From positions 1 through 5,754 of the forward strand of contig DATLTV010000005.1 of NCBI GenBank assembly GCA_035533375.1: a DNA stretch of 5,754 nucleotides. The letters are read 5' to 3'. The DNA is from DATLTV01 sp035533375. GTDB taxonomy: Bacteria > Patescibacteriota > Minisyncoccia > UBA6257 > 2-01-FULL-56-20. The notes under the pieces are model-generated. The model was not told where the DNA came from. It saw nothing but the letters and a program-made list of their open reading frames with translations, and did not search any database. Position numbers and translations under genes: made by a program. Position 1 is the stretch's first letter, and every line of letters begins with the position of its first letter. This document shows positions 5,255 to 5,754 of this stretch, piece after piece.

Positions 5255-5293
5255 AATCAACGTCCCTCACTCGCCCTACAAAAATGTCGGCGA

Positions 5294-5754
5294 TCACTTC
5301 CCTTTATCGAGCATCTTCTTGAAATTACCGAGAAGCCAGGAACTCGACTGCACTTTTCCGCCGGCGCCGATATTGTCGATCATCGTACAACCGATCTCCT
5401 CGCACACCGCGACTTCGGGGACATTGCCCTGATGGCGGTCGCCGCCGTTCGCGAAAATATCGGGCTTGATCAAACGAAGTTCCACGCAGACGCTCATGTC
5501 CGCCGGCTGTTCCGGGTGGCCCGTGATCACCACGCGATCCACCGAATCAAGCGCCTCGATCAATTCCTTGCGTTCTTCCTGCGGCATGAAGGCAAATCCT
5601 TTTTTTGCCTTAAGCCAGTTATCGTTGTTCAAAATGACGACGAGCTCGTCGCCGAGCGCTTTGGCTCGTTTAAACATGCGCACGTGGCCTACGTGAATCG
5701 GATCAAAGCCGCCGGAGACGGCGACGACCTTCTTTTTTTTTGCGGACGCTTTTT
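5294..5754 (-). CDS. Cytidylyltransferase-like nucleotidyltransferase (5' end outside window)
   Basis: A nucleotidyltransferase of the HxGH superfamily, which couples a phosphorylated small molecule to CMP or AMP with release of pyrophosphate; relatives include glycerol-3-phosphate cytidylyltransferase and the heptose-1-phosphate adenylyltransferase domain of HldE. In the 152 visible residues: a Lys-rich lead (KASAKKKK), GGFDPIHVGH (14-23) with the catalytic HVGH, LNNDNWLKAKKG (41-52), PQEER (57-61), ANGGDR (101-106) and QSSS (135-138, an ISSTS-like triphosphate motif). The frame stays open to the window edge with no ATG, so the start lies beyond 5754. A GTG at 5681-5683 could be taken as the start but would remove the catalytic HxGH. 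The Lys run is encoded by nine A's (T's on +, 5733-5741). Substrate unknown. It may make an activated precursor for the neighbouring glycan genes, though it is transcribed toward them. Confidence 0.88.
   Translation of the reverse strand, partial: KASAKKKKVVAVSGGFDPIHVGHVRMFKRAKALGDELVVILNNDNWLKAKKGFAFMPQEERKELIEALDSVDRVVITGHPEQPADMSVCVELRLIKPDIFANGGDRHQGNVPEVAVCEEIGCTMIDNIGAGGKVQSSSWLLGNFKKMLDKGK

Larger units (their letters stand above)
4904..5293. other. 390-base convergent intergenic region made mainly of palindromic repeats
   Basis: This gap lies between the stop codons of two genes facing each other. It holds two composite elements (4920-5049, 5094-5204) and a degraded fragment (5226-5254). 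The 44 bases between the elements (5050-5093) and the 39 bases before the nucleotidyltransferase stop (5255-5293) show nothing I recognise. Short open frames here on both strands are translations of the repeats. The hairpins could stop transcription from both sides, although only short T-runs follow any stem: on the - strand a TTTTT at 5154-5158 (as A's on +) lies a few bases beyond the 5166-5200 stem. Confidence 0.8.

Overview
The window reads as a piece of a bacterial surface-glycan (polysaccharide or glycolipid) biosynthesis locus. Four genes run on the + strand: a GT4 glycosyltransferase (52-1248), a membrane-anchored GT2 glycosyltransferase (1558-2541), a large-type polyprenyl-phosphate sugar-phosphate transferase (2547-3890) and an NAD-dependent sugar-nucleotide epimerase (3983-4903). 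A fifth gene, a cytidylyltransferase-like nucleotidyltransferase, converges from the - strand (5294 to beyond the right edge). Up to 30 bases of a preceding gene may lie at the left edge.

How the genes could work together (inference from families): the epimerase makes or converts a nucleotide sugar. The phosphoglycosyl transferase loads a sugar phosphate onto a polyprenyl phosphate at the inner membrane face. The GT2 and GT4 enzymes add further sugars to the lipid-linked chain or to a membrane lipid. The nucleotidyltransferase could supply an activated precursor, but its opposite orientation makes the link weaker. No flippase, polymerase or ligase is visible here.

Organism: the DNA is GC-rich in coding regions with many GCG/CGC/TCG codons, TGA is used as a stop, and no start has a convincing Shine-Dalgarno sequence. 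The nucleotidyltransferase and the mix of glycan genes resemble what I recall from Patescibacteria (CPR, Parcubacteria-like) genomes. This is a tentative placement.

The most unusual content is in the gaps. The 309-base gap at 1249-1557 holds two different short-period repeat arrays: a 7-base TGAGATA-type repeat in two opposed blocks, and an 8-base ACGAGCCA repeat that runs into the GT2 start codon. The gap at 3891-3982 holds a 16-bp perfect hairpin that includes the stop codon of the transferase gene, fused to a 42-bp palindromic repeat. The 390-base convergent gap at 4904-5293 is mostly two copies of a composite 'two hairpins in inverted orientation around an AT-rich spacer' element, plus a decayed fragment. 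The stems differ between copies with matching changes on both arms. I see no CRISPR, tRNA, rRNA, transposase or defence system. The coding genes themselves are recognisable families, and the repeats are the part worth following up.
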